From: Bacillus sp. sid0103
Lineage (GTDB): Bacteria > Bacillota > Bacilli > Bacillales_B > DSM-18226
DNA length: 64,000 nucleotides
Direction of reading: 5' to 3'
Assembly (NCBI RefSeq): GCF_019219025.1
Contig: NZ_JAHUWN010000004.1
Coordinates: 62,001-126,000 of the forward strand
A model generated the notes under the pieces. It worked only from the letters and a program-made list of their open reading frames with translations, had not been told where the DNA came from and did not search any database. The stretch's first letter is position 1, and each line of letters opens with the position of its first letter. Below are positions 29,609-37,954 of this stretch, in pieces. The position numbers and the translations under genes were made by a program.

Positions 29609-29750
29609 TGAAACATATGAATCCAAGTGCCCCCCCCAAGAGTTGCTCCCATTATGGATCCGATGGTATCAGTTTTAAAGCAGTACGAAACTTAATGAAA
29701 AGGAATAATATAACCATTGATAATTGAAAAATCAAAATAGGAGAATCCTA

Positions 29751-30317
29751 ATGGAAATTTCATTAATTCGACATGGCAGGTCCAGATTTACCGACAATAA
29801 GCCCATCTCATGTGAAAAATTTATAGATTGGATGGAACAGTATGATAGTCATGGAGTATTTGAAGAAAACTCCTATCCGACCGAAACTCTTGAAAAAATA
29901 AGGAGCGCCGCTGCTGTACTCACCAGTGATTTGAAAAGATCCATTGAGTCTGCAGGCATTTTAAATCCAAATCGGAAAGCAAGAATAAACCCTTTATTTC
30001 GTGAAACAGAGTTACCAACTCCTTCCACAGACTATGGGGGATTGAAATTAAATCCTACCATCTGGGCCGTCCTATTATGGTGTTTATGGTTTAGCGGTTA
30101 TTCGAGGAACTGCGAGTCCATAGGAGATGCTGAAGCAAGAGCGAGAAGAGCCGCTAAAGTATTAATAAAGTATGCACATGAACATAACCGAGTAGCCTTA
30201 GTCGGACATGGATTTTTTAATAGCTTAATAGCGAAGGAGCTAATAAAAGCAGGATGGAGAGGAAAGAAAACGACTAGTTTAATACACTGGGATTGTACTA
30301 CCTATTCCTTCGACTAA
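29751..30317 (+). CDS. histidine phosphatase (phosphoglycerate-mutase-like) family protein
   Basis: 188 residues. The start at 29751 has TAGGAG seven nt upstream. N-terminal LIRHGRS supplies the phospho-accepting His8 with its RHG partner; TSDLKRSIESA has the second Arg, RETELP the catalytic Glu, and VALVGHGFFNSLIA the C-terminal His. All catalytic pieces of the branch are present. Cytosolic phosphatase on an unknown small substrate. Stands alone between repeats. Confidence 0.8.
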   Translation: MEISLIRHGRSRFTDNKPISCEKFIDWMEQYDSHGVFEENSYPTETLEKIRSAAAVLTSDLKRSIESAGILNPNRKARINPLFRETELPTPSTDYGGLKLNPTIWAVLLWCLWFSGYSRNCESIGDAEARARRAAKVLIKYAHEHNRVALVGHGFFNSLIAKELIKAGWRGKKTTSLIHWDCTTYSFD

Positions 30318-30381
30318 CAATGTTTTTTCCAAAAGATAGGCTTATGAGCATTGATCAAGTTCCTCAATGCCCACTTTTCCT

Positions 30382-30676
30382 TTATGTTTTGCAAAAATGA
30401 TTAAAAAAGGTATGGTCTCCAGTAAACATAGATTTAATGGAACAGGTGATAATTCCCGAATGGTATTCGTTTGGCGTAATATCAAAAGACGGATAAATTG
30501 CTTCCGCTCCCTACGGAGCAAGGCGCTGTCCATATAGGGATGTAACTTCCTCTGCACCGCGAAATTCCACTTCAATATCAGCGCCGCTTTGAATAGAAAA
30601 GTCGATTGTTTGACTAGAGGTTGCTGTATAAAAGGGAATATAATGTTTTTTGGCTGCAAGGGCGTGCATATAAAGG
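30382..30676 (-). pseudogene. mtnA-like (methylthioribose-1-phosphate isomerase family) remnant
   Basis: The minus strand reads MHALAAKKHYIPFYTATSSQ, TIDFSIQSGADIEVEFRGAE, then GQRLAP, an in-frame TAG, then AIYPSFDITPNEYHSGIIT. This tracks the C-terminal third of MtnA/eIF2B-alpha-like isomerases (ALAA..IPFYVAAP..TID....EI..EER, AFDVTPNELITGIITE). The N-terminal two thirds are lost exactly where the 65-bp repeat copy B begins. A nonsense codon and a diverged end confirm inactivity. It encoded an enzyme of methionine salvage or a relative. Confidence 0.7.
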
Positions 30677-30677
30677 G

Positions 30678-30742
30678 CCATGGGGACGGTTCTTGTGGAC
30701 TAAAAAAAAACATCCATTGAGCCATGAGAACCGTCCCTATGG
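30678..30742. repeat. 65-bp palindromic repeat, copy B
   Basis: Intact imperfect palindrome: GGGACGGTTCT at the left pairs with AGAACCGTCCC at the right (arms extend to about 16 bp with G-T pairs), around an A-run and a CATCCATTGAG centre. It abuts the truncation point of the mtnA-like remnant and ends within the last codons of the gene at 30737. Confidence 0.75.
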
Positions 30743-31162
30743 ATTTCTCTTAAAATACCCCGCTATAGCTGGAAAACTCATGAATTCCTTTCTCATGTCC
30801 CGAAACGAAATCACTTCATTTCCTCTAGCAAGCTGGTAATCTAGGGAATACTCGTGACAGTTCAATGGGTTTTGATGAAATGTTTTGGTATAAAATTGAA
30901 TCGCTTCTTGCTTGTTGGCTGCAAAGATAAAGACAAACTCCTTCTGGTTCATCTTCAGTGAGTAGATACCCACTTTATGAATACCTAATACATTGTTTTG
31001 AATCAATTTCCTTACTTTCTGATGATCTGCTTGTTCTAAGTCTATTTTAGATATGTCATCATCTAATGAAATTTTCTGCTCTGCTAGTAAATGGTAGATG
31101 CAATGGGCCAATGAGGATTCTTCATAACGGAAACAATCCATGTAAAGATCTTTCACAATCAT
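30737..31162 (-). CDS. unrecognised protein of the DnaD/DnaB module
   Basis: 141 residues from the ATG at 31162, behind GAGGTGTG. No family recognised. It is rich in charged and aromatic residues (YMDCFRYEESSLAHCIYHLL) and ends GNEVISFRDMRKEFMSFPAI, AGYFKR. No signal peptide or membrane helix. It follows the DnaB-like helicase by 43 bp. The C-terminal motif recurs in the gene fragment at 8075-8275, so it is a conserved unit of this mobile replication module. The repeat copy B covers its last codons, so the C-terminus may be altered. Confidence 0.55.
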   Translation of the reverse strand: MIVKDLYMDCFRYEESSLAHCIYHLLAEQKISLDDDISKIDLEQADHQKVRKLIQNNVLGIHKVGIYSLKMNQKEFVFIFAANKQEAIQFYTKTFHQNPLNCHEYSLDYQLARGNEVISFRDMRKEFMSFPAIAGYFKRNP

Positions 31163-31205
31163 GTGATCACACCTCGATATAAGATTTTTTTTGGCTAAAT
31201 AGAGG

Positions 31206-32468
31206 TTATACAACGGTAGGACTCGATTCCTTCTGGTCCTCAATCCTCCCTGTATGCTCGTTGTAATTTACAGTGATGCTTCCAACGGGACCATTTCGGT
31301 TTTTCGAGACAATGATTTCAAGAGAATGATTGTCCGTGTCCTTGTCATAATACGACGCACGATATAAGAACAAAATAACATCGGCGTCCTGTTCGACACT
31401 GCCCGATTCCCGAATATCAGACATCATCGGCCGTTTATCTGCTCTTGATTCCACCGAGCGATTAAGCTGGGCCAAACAAATGACTGGGCAATCAAAATCC
31501 TTTGCCATCGTTTTAAGAGATTTGGATATTTCCGTTACTTGTAAGTGAGAATTCCCTCCGTAAAATTGACCAGATTGGATCAGGGTTAAGTAATCGATAA
31601 AAAGGATTGGTTTCTTATATGGAAATTGGCTCATCATCTTTCGCGTTTTCGCTCTCATTTCAGCAATGGATTGTCCTGCCCCATCAAAAATTTGCATATG
31701 GGTTTCAGCAAGATCACCAATCACATCCGACCATTTATTCTTTTGATTTTGATTAAGCATTTTTTTTGGATCCCGCATTTTTGAACGGTTAAAGCCTCCT
31801 GTCGAAGCCATTAATCGAGTGGTGATCAGCCTTTCAGGCATTTCCAAGGAAAATACGAGTGGCAGAAACCCTGCCCAACCCGTCATTTTGGCAAAATGAA
31901 GCATCACATCGGTTTTTCCCATCGATGGTCTAGCTGCTAGAATCATCACTTCCCCGTTCTGGAAGCCTCCCGTTACTTCGTCGAGCTTTTTGATGCCTGT
32001 TGTGGCACTTTTCTGGCGTAGTTGATCTTCCCAGGGTGCCTCATAGATATCTGATAACGCTTGTTGTAAGGACGTGTGATCCTCCATCTTCATTTGGTTA
32101 ATTTTATCCAATTCAGCAATGACTCTAGCAATCTCCCAATCATTCATCGCTGCAACCGTCAAGATATTTCTCTTTTCCCGTTCCTTCCACAGCTCAAGAA
32201 TGAGCTTCTCCGTACCGTCAAATTTCTCAAGATCCGCGTAAGATAACAGCTCCGATAGGTAAGACATTCCTCCTAATGTATCGAGGTCTGGTAAGGTGGT
32301 CAAGGTGATCAAATCAATATGCTTCCCCACACGGTTTAACTCCACCATTCTGCGCATGATTTCTTTATGCCGTGTACTTTCCAGCTGTTCAGGTTGGATG
32401 ACGGTATCCTTGAGCAAATACTCCGCCTTCATCAAGCTCCCTAAAAACGCTTTTTCGGCGATGCTCAT
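31206..32468 (-). CDS. DnaB-type replicative helicase (phage/plasmid-like)
   Basis: 420 residues. The N-terminal domain begins MSIAEKAFLGSLMKAEYLL, followed by the RecA-like core: Walker A ILAARPSMGKTDVMLHFAKM, Walker B ILFIDYLTLIQSG, and IRESGSVEQDADVILFLYR near the end, all standard for DnaB (DnaC in Bacillus). Slightly shorter than the chromosomal enzyme (about 450 aa). Its start overlaps the DnaD-like gene by 4 nt (ATGA). The arrangement initiator/loader then helicase is that of phage or integrative-element replication modules, so this is probably not the main cellular helicase. Confidence 0.85.
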   Translation of the reverse strand: MSIAEKAFLGSLMKAEYLLKDTVIQPEQLESTRHKEIMRRMVELNRVGKHIDLITLTTLPDLDTLGGMSYLSELLSYADLEKFDGTEKLILELWKEREKRNILTVAAMNDWEIARVIAELDKINQMKMEDHTSLQQALSDIYEAPWEDQLRQKSATTGIKKLDEVTGGFQNGEVMILAARPSMGKTDVMLHFAKMTGWAGFLPLVFSLEMPERLITTRLMASTGGFNRSKMRDPKKMLNQNQKNKWSDVIGDLAETHMQIFDGAGQSIAEMRAKTRKMMSQFPYKKPILFIDYLTLIQSGQFYGGNSHLQVTEISKSLKTMAKDFDCPVICLAQLNRSVESRADKRPMMSDIRESGSVEQDADVILFLYRASYYDKDTDNHSLEIIVSKNRNGPVGSITVNYNEHTGRIEDQKESSPTVV

Positions 32469-33466
32469 TCCTCTTCACCTGCCGTCAGGTCAAGTTCAAA
32501 TCCACTTGGAATAGCTCTTCCGGCAGGAAACGATTCGATTGATTGTCTATGCTTTGATACGGACTTTTGGTTCTCATGAAAGGAATCAATTTCTTCGACG
32601 GATAGTAAAGATTCATTTTCCCAGTTTTTCAGAATCCCAACCACATAACTCAGCTTTCGCTTGTTATTGGCACAAGCAATATTCATCGCTTTTAAAATCA
32701 CCTCTTTCGGCTGTAAAAAGATAGAATCATCTAACCAAGATAGTAACTGTTGTTTGGCATTCACATTCGAAAAACCAAATCCATTGTTATCCCAAAACTC
32801 AACAATTTCTTTCACATCTTTTTGATTATTCTGTAATGGATTCTCGATGTCAGGATTTTCCTCTATATTTGGATTTAAAGCTTCTTGTTGTTGTTGTTTA
32901 TTTTTAAATATATTTTTAATTTCTTTTTGTCCCCGTATCGTATAACGTTGCATGAACGGATCATCTAACTCTTCGCATTCAGTATCGACATATGTATCTT
33001 TTTCATCTTCTTCACTCCTATCATTGCTGTTAAACCTTTCTTCTTGCCCACAAAAGGATTCAAATACGCTGCGAATTTCCTGTTTTTGAATCGCCTCCGA
33101 AACATATTTAATAAGTGAAAGATCCTCGACATCTTTTAATTCGGAATAAATACAATCCATGACCGGTTTCCCGCCTTTATGCAGGTTATATTTCCCCCAG
33201 TTTTTAATTGCGAGTTCTCTCGTTTCAGGATTGTAACGAATCACTTTGTGATGAACGATGAATCGTTCCATTAACGAATGTACACTCTCAATCGAATAGC
33301 CCAAATCAAAAGCCATTTGTTTTTTTGTAATCTTATAGATTCCAATTTGAGTCGTATTGGGATTCGTAAGAAGATAAAGGTAAAAATACTTATCTTCCGG
33401 AGTCATCTCTTCTGAAACAATTGGATTCTTCCAAAAATCAGTACGTACCATTCGATATTTTGCCAT
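32465..33466 (-). CDS. DnaD-domain replisome organiser protein
   Basis: 333 residues from the ATG at 33466 (MAKYRMVRTDFWKNPIV is the usual family start). An N-terminal winged-helix region (about 1-110, IYKITKKQMAFDLGYSIESV), a long polar linker with NKQQQQEA, and a C-terminal DnaD-like domain (EIVEFWDNNGFGFSNVNAKQ) with the YVVGILKNWEN motif. These proteins load the DnaB-type helicase at phage or plasmid origins. It is the first gene of the three-gene unit on the minus strand. Confidence 0.8.
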   Translation of the reverse strand: MAKYRMVRTDFWKNPIVSEEMTPEDKYFYLYLLTNPNTTQIGIYKITKKQMAFDLGYSIESVHSLMERFIVHHKVIRYNPETRELAIKNWGKYNLHKGGKPVMDCIYSELKDVEDLSLIKYVSEAIQKQEIRSVFESFCGQEERFNSNDRSEEDEKDTYVDTECEELDDPFMQRYTIRGQKEIKNIFKNKQQQQEALNPNIEENPDIENPLQNNQKDVKEIVEFWDNNGFGFSNVNAKQQLLSWLDDSIFLQPKEVILKAMNIACANNKRKLSYVVGILKNWENESLLSVEEIDSFHENQKSVSKHRQSIESFPAGRAIPSGFELDLTAGEEE

Positions 33467-33833
33467 CTTCAACCACTGCCTTTCTTCTAATAAAATTCCT
33501 TCATACTTGATATAGAAATAAATGAAGAAAAAGGTCATAGGTTTTTCATTAGAATGTGAATCTTTTATGACACCTTTTCATCACCTTGTCCTTTGCGAGG
33601 GCTTTATTTGAAATCCCGCGTCTTCAGCACTTCTACAATATCGAGATTTGCGAGGTAAAGCGAACTGCCTTTTTTCATATTTGAGGGCATATTTAGATGC
33701 GAAACGTAAAAAAACGCCCTCAAAAATGATTTTTGAAGGCGTTTTTTGCGATTTCGGCGATTTTATAGCCTTTTTTGTGTGAAGGCGTTTATCTTTCTTA
33801 CGTTATATAAAAGGAACTCTTCCCCAGATTCTT
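33467..33833. other. intergenic region upstream of the replication module
   Basis: Contains the promoter side of the DnaD-like gene and a strong hairpin at 33711-33746 (AAAACGCC..ATTTTTGAAGGCGTTTT with a T-run on the plus strand). No iteron-like repeats are evident, so no origin can be claimed. Confidence 0.4.
33711..33750. terminator. terminator-like hairpin
   Basis: Arms AAAACGCCCTCAAAAAT and ATTTTTGAAGGCGTTTT with one bulge, with A/T runs on both sides. Confidence 0.65.
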
Positions 33834-34169
33834 CTATTCTAATTGTCTATTTAATTGTTTTACTTTCATAGGCTTTTTTTCCTTGCTTAATTTGATGATT
33901 TCCCCCAAAATACTGATGTCAATTTCTTCTGTTGTTTCCGAGCCCATTTCCAATCCGATTGGGGAATGGACCTGATCCAACTGTTCTTGTATAATTCCTT
34001 CACTTTTTAATTTTCCAAAAATGTTTTGACCTTGAACTTGCTGGCAACCATCCCAACATATGCAATCAGCGGGACGATGATCGTGCACGATTATAGAAGA
34101 TCCAATCTTATTAAAGAAAAGCGCCCAATTCTGGAATAACTTCTGAGCTTCTATTAGATGATTTAACAC
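33834..34169 (-). pseudogene. XdhC-family remnant with internal deletion
   Basis: The C-terminal end VHSPIGLEMGSETTEEIDIS, then ILGEIIKL, is the conserved tail of XdhC (the molybdenum-cofactor chaperone for xanthine dehydrogenase-type enzymes). The upstream piece SSIIVHDHRPADC matches the Rossmann-like VTVIDDRPE segment, but the roughly 60 residues normally between them are missing and no proper N-terminal domain is present. Only 111 residues remain against about 250-350 normally. No xanthine dehydrogenase genes are nearby. Confidence 0.7.
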
Positions 34170-34235
34170 AATAACAGCTGCTCCGCAGCAGCGTTTCTAG
34201 TATCAGTTCCCGTTAAGCTAAATAACCAGAACCCT

Positions 34236-34805
34236 TTATTTATGGTAGGTTTCACTTTCCTCGATATTTTTAAATTCCTGGTTTTCAACAATATCTCTAT
34301 CTTGGACAATGCTTGATGTAATTACTATAAACTTGTCATAAAGCTTGAAAACACAATAGCCAAGCAATCCCCCAAAGGTGTTTAGTATTAGGTCATCCAC
34401 ATCAAAAATTCCGATAGAAAAAACAACCTGTAAGCATTCCAAGCATAAACTTAAACTCAAAGACCGAGCTAATACGCCTATGAATGACATCCCTTTATTT
34501 TTAGACAATAATACAAGAAACATTCCAAATGGTATGAACACTGCGATATTCCCAACCAAATTAATTAAATCATGACTCGATAGATTCTGAATATTATTGG
34601 ATATTGATTTAAACGGAATAAAATTACCTAATTGCAATTGGTTCATGAGATTAACAGAGTTCCCAAGATTCTTCTGAAGTTGATGCCAGAGAAAGGTCAA
34701 ATCTCTCCAGCGGAACTTAAATAGAATGATTTTAAGTAATGCGTACATATAAAAGACAAATAGTGCTGGTACAATAATGCTGTTCATTAATTTCGTTTTT
34801 TTCAT
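34236..34805 (-). CDS. vanZ: VanZ-family membrane protein
   Basis: 189 residues with four to five hydrophobic helices (SIIVPALFVFYMYALLKIIL; LVGNIAVFIPFGMFLVLL; a later LILNTFGGLLGYCVFKLY). The motifs NLVGNIAVFIPFG and DVDDLILNTFGG are the VanZ hallmarks. VanZ proteins give low-level teicoplanin or lipoglycopeptide protection by an unsettled mechanism. The start overlaps the VanY gene by 4 nt (ATGA), so this is the last gene of a vanR-vanS-vanY-vanZ unit. Confidence 0.85.
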   Translation of the reverse strand: MKKTKLMNSIIVPALFVFYMYALLKIILFKFRWRDLTFLWHQLQKNLGNSVNLMNQLQLGNFIPFKSISNNIQNLSSHDLINLVGNIAVFIPFGMFLVLLSKNKGMSFIGVLARSLSLSLCLECLQVVFSIGIFDVDDLILNTFGGLLGYCVFKLYDKFIVITSSIVQDRDIVENQEFKNIEESETYHK

Positions 34806-35728
34806 TCCGCCATCCTTACCTCCTTGATAATAGTATGTGTTGATCTGGGAAACACTGTCACAATTACACCATCCATATTGTTGCCTGATATCTCATAACG
34901 AAGATTGGTAGGCACATGAATGGTCGTATTTTTGGTAACAGGGTAATAAGAGATCTCATATTTTTCACCATGTATAGTAGTTGAAATGGACTTTTGTTCT
35001 TTAAGGAAATCCAAATATTCTTCCAAAGAAAAATTCTTTCCCTCAATAATCACACTGTGCGGCAATCCAACATAGCGAATATGCCAAGGTTCATACTGAA
35101 TGCCTGTGATTGCCGTTTTGTCCTTTGGATAGCGTATAATAAAGCCGTATTTCCAAGCATTTTTTTCTAGCCACTTACCTTCAGGTGCCTCATTCATTTT
35201 CATTTGGGTAGATCCTACATCAAGCGATAAACCCAAATTGTGTTCACTATGGCCTGCAGGCAAGGCATAGTCAGACCCCATTTCTTGATAAAGTACATTT
35301 TGCTCATCAAAGTCTCGAAAGCCACTATTAATTGAAAAATGGCGAATCCCCTCATTTTCAGCAGCAACTATCATCTCCGAAAATTCACGGGCGACATCCT
35401 CTGATAAATAAATTTCACTATTGAGCAACTCGTATCCCTTTTTCAATTCTTTGTGAGTAAATAAATTTACAACATCTGATTTTATACTCTCTTGCTTCAC
35501 CGGATATTTTTTGTTAACCAAGAGTAAATTTCCTTGATAGACCAGTTCTTTTGTAATCTCTTTCGTTTGGAAACTTTCAGAAGTCTCTCTATTATCTAAA
35601 TGATCATTGTTATTTTTTTCATATCTTTGAATCTCTACTTTATCTTGAAAAGACGATTCTTTATTAACGTATGCAAAACTCAGGCACAATACTAAAAACA
35701 ATAAAAATCCCCACTTCTTCATTTTCAC
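34802..35728 (-). CDS. vanY: VanY-type D,D-carboxypeptidase
   Basis: 308 residues. N-terminal hydrophobic anchor (WGFLLFLVLCLSFAYV), then a polar linker, then an M15B peptidase domain with SGFRDFDEQ, the zinc motif SEHNLGLSLDVG (His and Asp ligands) and EPWHIRYVG (His ligand plus catalytic Glu). It removes the terminal D-Ala from peptidoglycan precursors on the outer face of the membrane. A C-terminal extension of about 70 residues follows the domain. About 90 bp downstream of vanS. Confidence 0.88.
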   Translation of the reverse strand: MKMKKWGFLLFLVLCLSFAYVNKESSFQDKVEIQRYEKNNNDHLDNRETSESFQTKEITKELVYQGNLLLVNKKYPVKQESIKSDVVNLFTHKELKKGYELLNSEIYLSEDVAREFSEMIVAAENEGIRHFSINSGFRDFDEQNVLYQEMGSDYALPAGHSEHNLGLSLDVGSTQMKMNEAPEGKWLEKNAWKYGFIIRYPKDKTAITGIQYEPWHIRYVGLPHSVIIEGKNFSLEEYLDFLKEQKSISTTIHGEKYEISYYPVTKNTTIHVPTNLRYEISGNNMDGVIVTVFPRSTHTIIKEVRMAE

Positions 35729-35824
35729 GTTCCTCCTTATTCTTATTGATACTAGAATAGGAAAAACTTTTTAAAAAAAGAGTGGGGTAAAATTTAAATT
35801 TTTCTTAAATCCTTTATGAAACTT

Positions 35825-36937
35825 TTAAACTTGGTCAATTGGAACACTTTCCTGCAGTAAACGAACTTCAAATACAGTACGTATTAAACTACTTTCGGCC
35901 GTAATCGTTCCATTATGCTGCTCCACAATATTCTTTGCAATGAATAAACCAAGGCCTGTGCTATCTTCTTGATGAGTTCGTGCTTTGTCACCGGTATAAA
36001 ACATATCAAAAAGATATGGAAGTTCATTCGGAGGAATACTATCCCCATAATTCACAACCTGAACAACCACTTCTCCTGCATCAACAAACCCGTTAATATC
36101 TACAAACTGACCATCGTATCCATAACGATTTGCATTGGTCAAAAGATTTTCAAACACACGAGCTAACATCTCTCCATCACCCAAAATAGGTAAATGGGGC
36201 AGAATATTCATTCGAACTATCAAATTATTTTTTTCGAAGATCGGAAATAATTCTTCGTTTAACTGAAAAAGTAGCTCACTTAGATTAACTTGTTTTTTTT
36301 CAACTGGTAGCATACCGTAATTCATTCTAGTTATTTCAAATAATTCATCAATAAGCTTTTCTAAACGCCGAGATTTGGTAAAGGCAATCGTTAAAAAATG
36401 TCTAACTTGTTCTTTTGTCAAATCCCTTTCTGTAAGAATTAAATCCAAATATCCTAAAACAGAGGTCAGAGGTGTACGTAAATCATGTGCTAAATTTACT
36501 ACTAACTGCTCCTTGCTACTTTCCGAGAAATCTCCTCTTGCTATAGCTTCTTTTAACTTTTCACTCGCCTGATTAATATCTTGAGCAATATTTTCAAATT
36601 CATCATTTGATTTTATTTGAACTCGATAGGAGAAATCCCCATGAGCAAGATAACGAATACCAGTGGAAATCTCCTTGAAATACATCGAATAACGCTTAGT
36701 AAGTAAATAAAAAAATAAGAAAGAAAGTGGAATAAATATTAGTAAAAAGAAATTAATATCGCCAATATGGTTCAAAATTTGACGATAAAAAAACAGTGTT
36801 TCACCGAATTGGACATATGTATGATAATAAAATTGGAGTCCCTTAAAGATTAAATAGGTTATGATTCCAGACAGCAACATACTTAAGCCAAATAATAGAA
36901 CCATCATGGATCGAAAACTACGTACAACCTTAACCAT
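35825..36937 (-). CDS. vanS: VanS-like sensor histidine kinase
   Basis: 370 residues if started at the ATG at 36937, which overlaps the vanR stop by 8 nt. Two membrane helices (MVLLFGLSMLLSGIITYLIF; FFLLIFIPLSFLFFYLL) with a short loop outside, then HAMP, HisKA (NLAHDLRTPLTSVLGYLDLI with the phospho-His), and HATPase with N-box NLLTNANRYG and G-box GLGLFIAKNI. It senses an envelope signal and phosphorylates the adjacent regulator. The short extracellular loop is typical of VanB/VanS-type or intramembrane sensing kinases. Confidence 0.85.
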   Translation of the reverse strand: MVKVVRSFRSMMVLLFGLSMLLSGIITYLIFKGLQFYYHTYVQFGETLFFYRQILNHIGDINFFLLIFIPLSFLFFYLLTKRYSMYFKEISTGIRYLAHGDFSYRVQIKSNDEFENIAQDINQASEKLKEAIARGDFSESSKEQLVVNLAHDLRTPLTSVLGYLDLILTERDLTKEQVRHFLTIAFTKSRRLEKLIDELFEITRMNYGMLPVEKKQVNLSELLFQLNEELFPIFEKNNLIVRMNILPHLPILGDGEMLARVFENLLTNANRYGYDGQFVDINGFVDAGEVVVQVVNYGDSIPPNELPYLFDMFYTGDKARTHQEDSTGLGLFIAKNIVEQHNGTITAESSLIRTVFEVRLLQESVPIDQV

Positions 36938-37625
36938 TGAATGCATACCCGACGCCCCACACAGTTTTGATCCATTTATTTTTTCGTGCATCATCCATCA
37001 ATTTTTTACGTAACGTACGTATATGCACCATTACGGTATTTGCACTTTCATAATATGCATCTCCCCAAACATGCTGGAAGATATTTTCTGCACTGTATAC
37101 CTTCTTTGGGTGACTGGACAGTAAATACAAGATGTCAAACTCTTTAGGAGTTAACTCAATATTTTTACCATATAAAGTAACTGTACGCTGCTCATGTGAA
37201 ATAACCAAGCCGCCAAATTCTAGTGTAGAATTATTATCATTTTGGGGTTGATTTAGCTTCATAAAGCGTCTTAATTGAGCATTTACACGTGCAACCAATT
37301 CAATAGGGGTAAATGGTTTAGTCATATAATCATCTGCACCAATCACTAGTCCATGCACCTTATCGAAATCAGAAGTTTTCGCACTCAAAAAAATGATAGG
37401 CATATTATATTGTTCCCGAATCTGACGGGTTACTTCATATCCATCCATTTTCGGCATCATAATATCCAAAATTAGCAAATCAATTGATTGAGTCTGGATA
37501 ACAGGTATGGCTTCTTGCCCATCAGGTACTTTAATGACATGGTATCCTTCTTTTTCTAGATGGATTGCAATCAGATCAGCAATCTCCTCCTCATCTTCAG
37601 CAATTAAAATCGATATACGTTTCAT
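36930..37625 (-). CDS. vanR: VanR-like OmpR-family response regulator
   Basis: 231 residues. Receiver domain with acidic pocket AEDEEE, phospho-acceptor Asp54 in LLILDIMMPKMDGYE, and TKPF lysine. C-terminal winged-helix domain with NIELTPKEFDILYLLSSHP and VMVHIRTLRKKL. Most similar in layout to VanR of glycopeptide resistance loci. First gene of the vanRSYZ unit and its presumed activator. No vanH, vanA or vanX genes are present. Confidence 0.88.
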   Translation of the reverse strand: MKRISILIAEDEEEIADLIAIHLEKEGYHVIKVPDGQEAIPVIQTQSIDLLILDIMMPKMDGYEVTRQIREQYNMPIIFLSAKTSDFDKVHGLVIGADDYMTKPFTPIELVARVNAQLRRFMKLNQPQNDNNSTLEFGGLVISHEQRTVTLYGKNIELTPKEFDILYLLSSHPKKVYSAENIFQHVWGDAYYESANTVMVHIRTLRKKLMDDARKNKWIKTVWGVGYAFNG

Positions 37626-37954
37626 CTATTCCACTCCTATATCAAGTTACATTCAGGTGAATTTATTATCTTTATCAAACCTTAAAAAGCTGCACCCTTC
37701 AAAAAAATTCGATATTTTTGGTGGGGATGCCTTATAAGCAGAATCATAATTAATATGGCATAATTTAGATCTTGTATTTTATTTTCTATTATTTCTTTCT
37801 TTTATTCAAGAATATGGCCCGTTTGTTGAGGACAAGTAAAACAACACCCTTAAACTAACCTGCCCCGTTAGCTGAAGAAGGAATTTTTACCTTTTATGTT
37901 TAATCCTTTTTTTGATTTACTAGTTGCATGATTTGTATCCTTTTTAACCGAAAA
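37626..37954. other. intergenic region upstream of vanR
   Basis: AT-rich; must contain the vanR promoter. No clear direct repeats matching a VanR box could be assigned by eye. Confidence 0.4.

Noticed and set aside
30342..30725. 127-codon frame over the mtnA-like remnant
   Set aside because: Wrong frame; the recognisable protein pieces are in another frame and the longer one runs through the hairpin repeat.
33467..33833. replication origin upstream of the DnaD-like gene
   Set aside because: No iterons or DnaA-box cluster could be seen; only a terminator-like hairpin.
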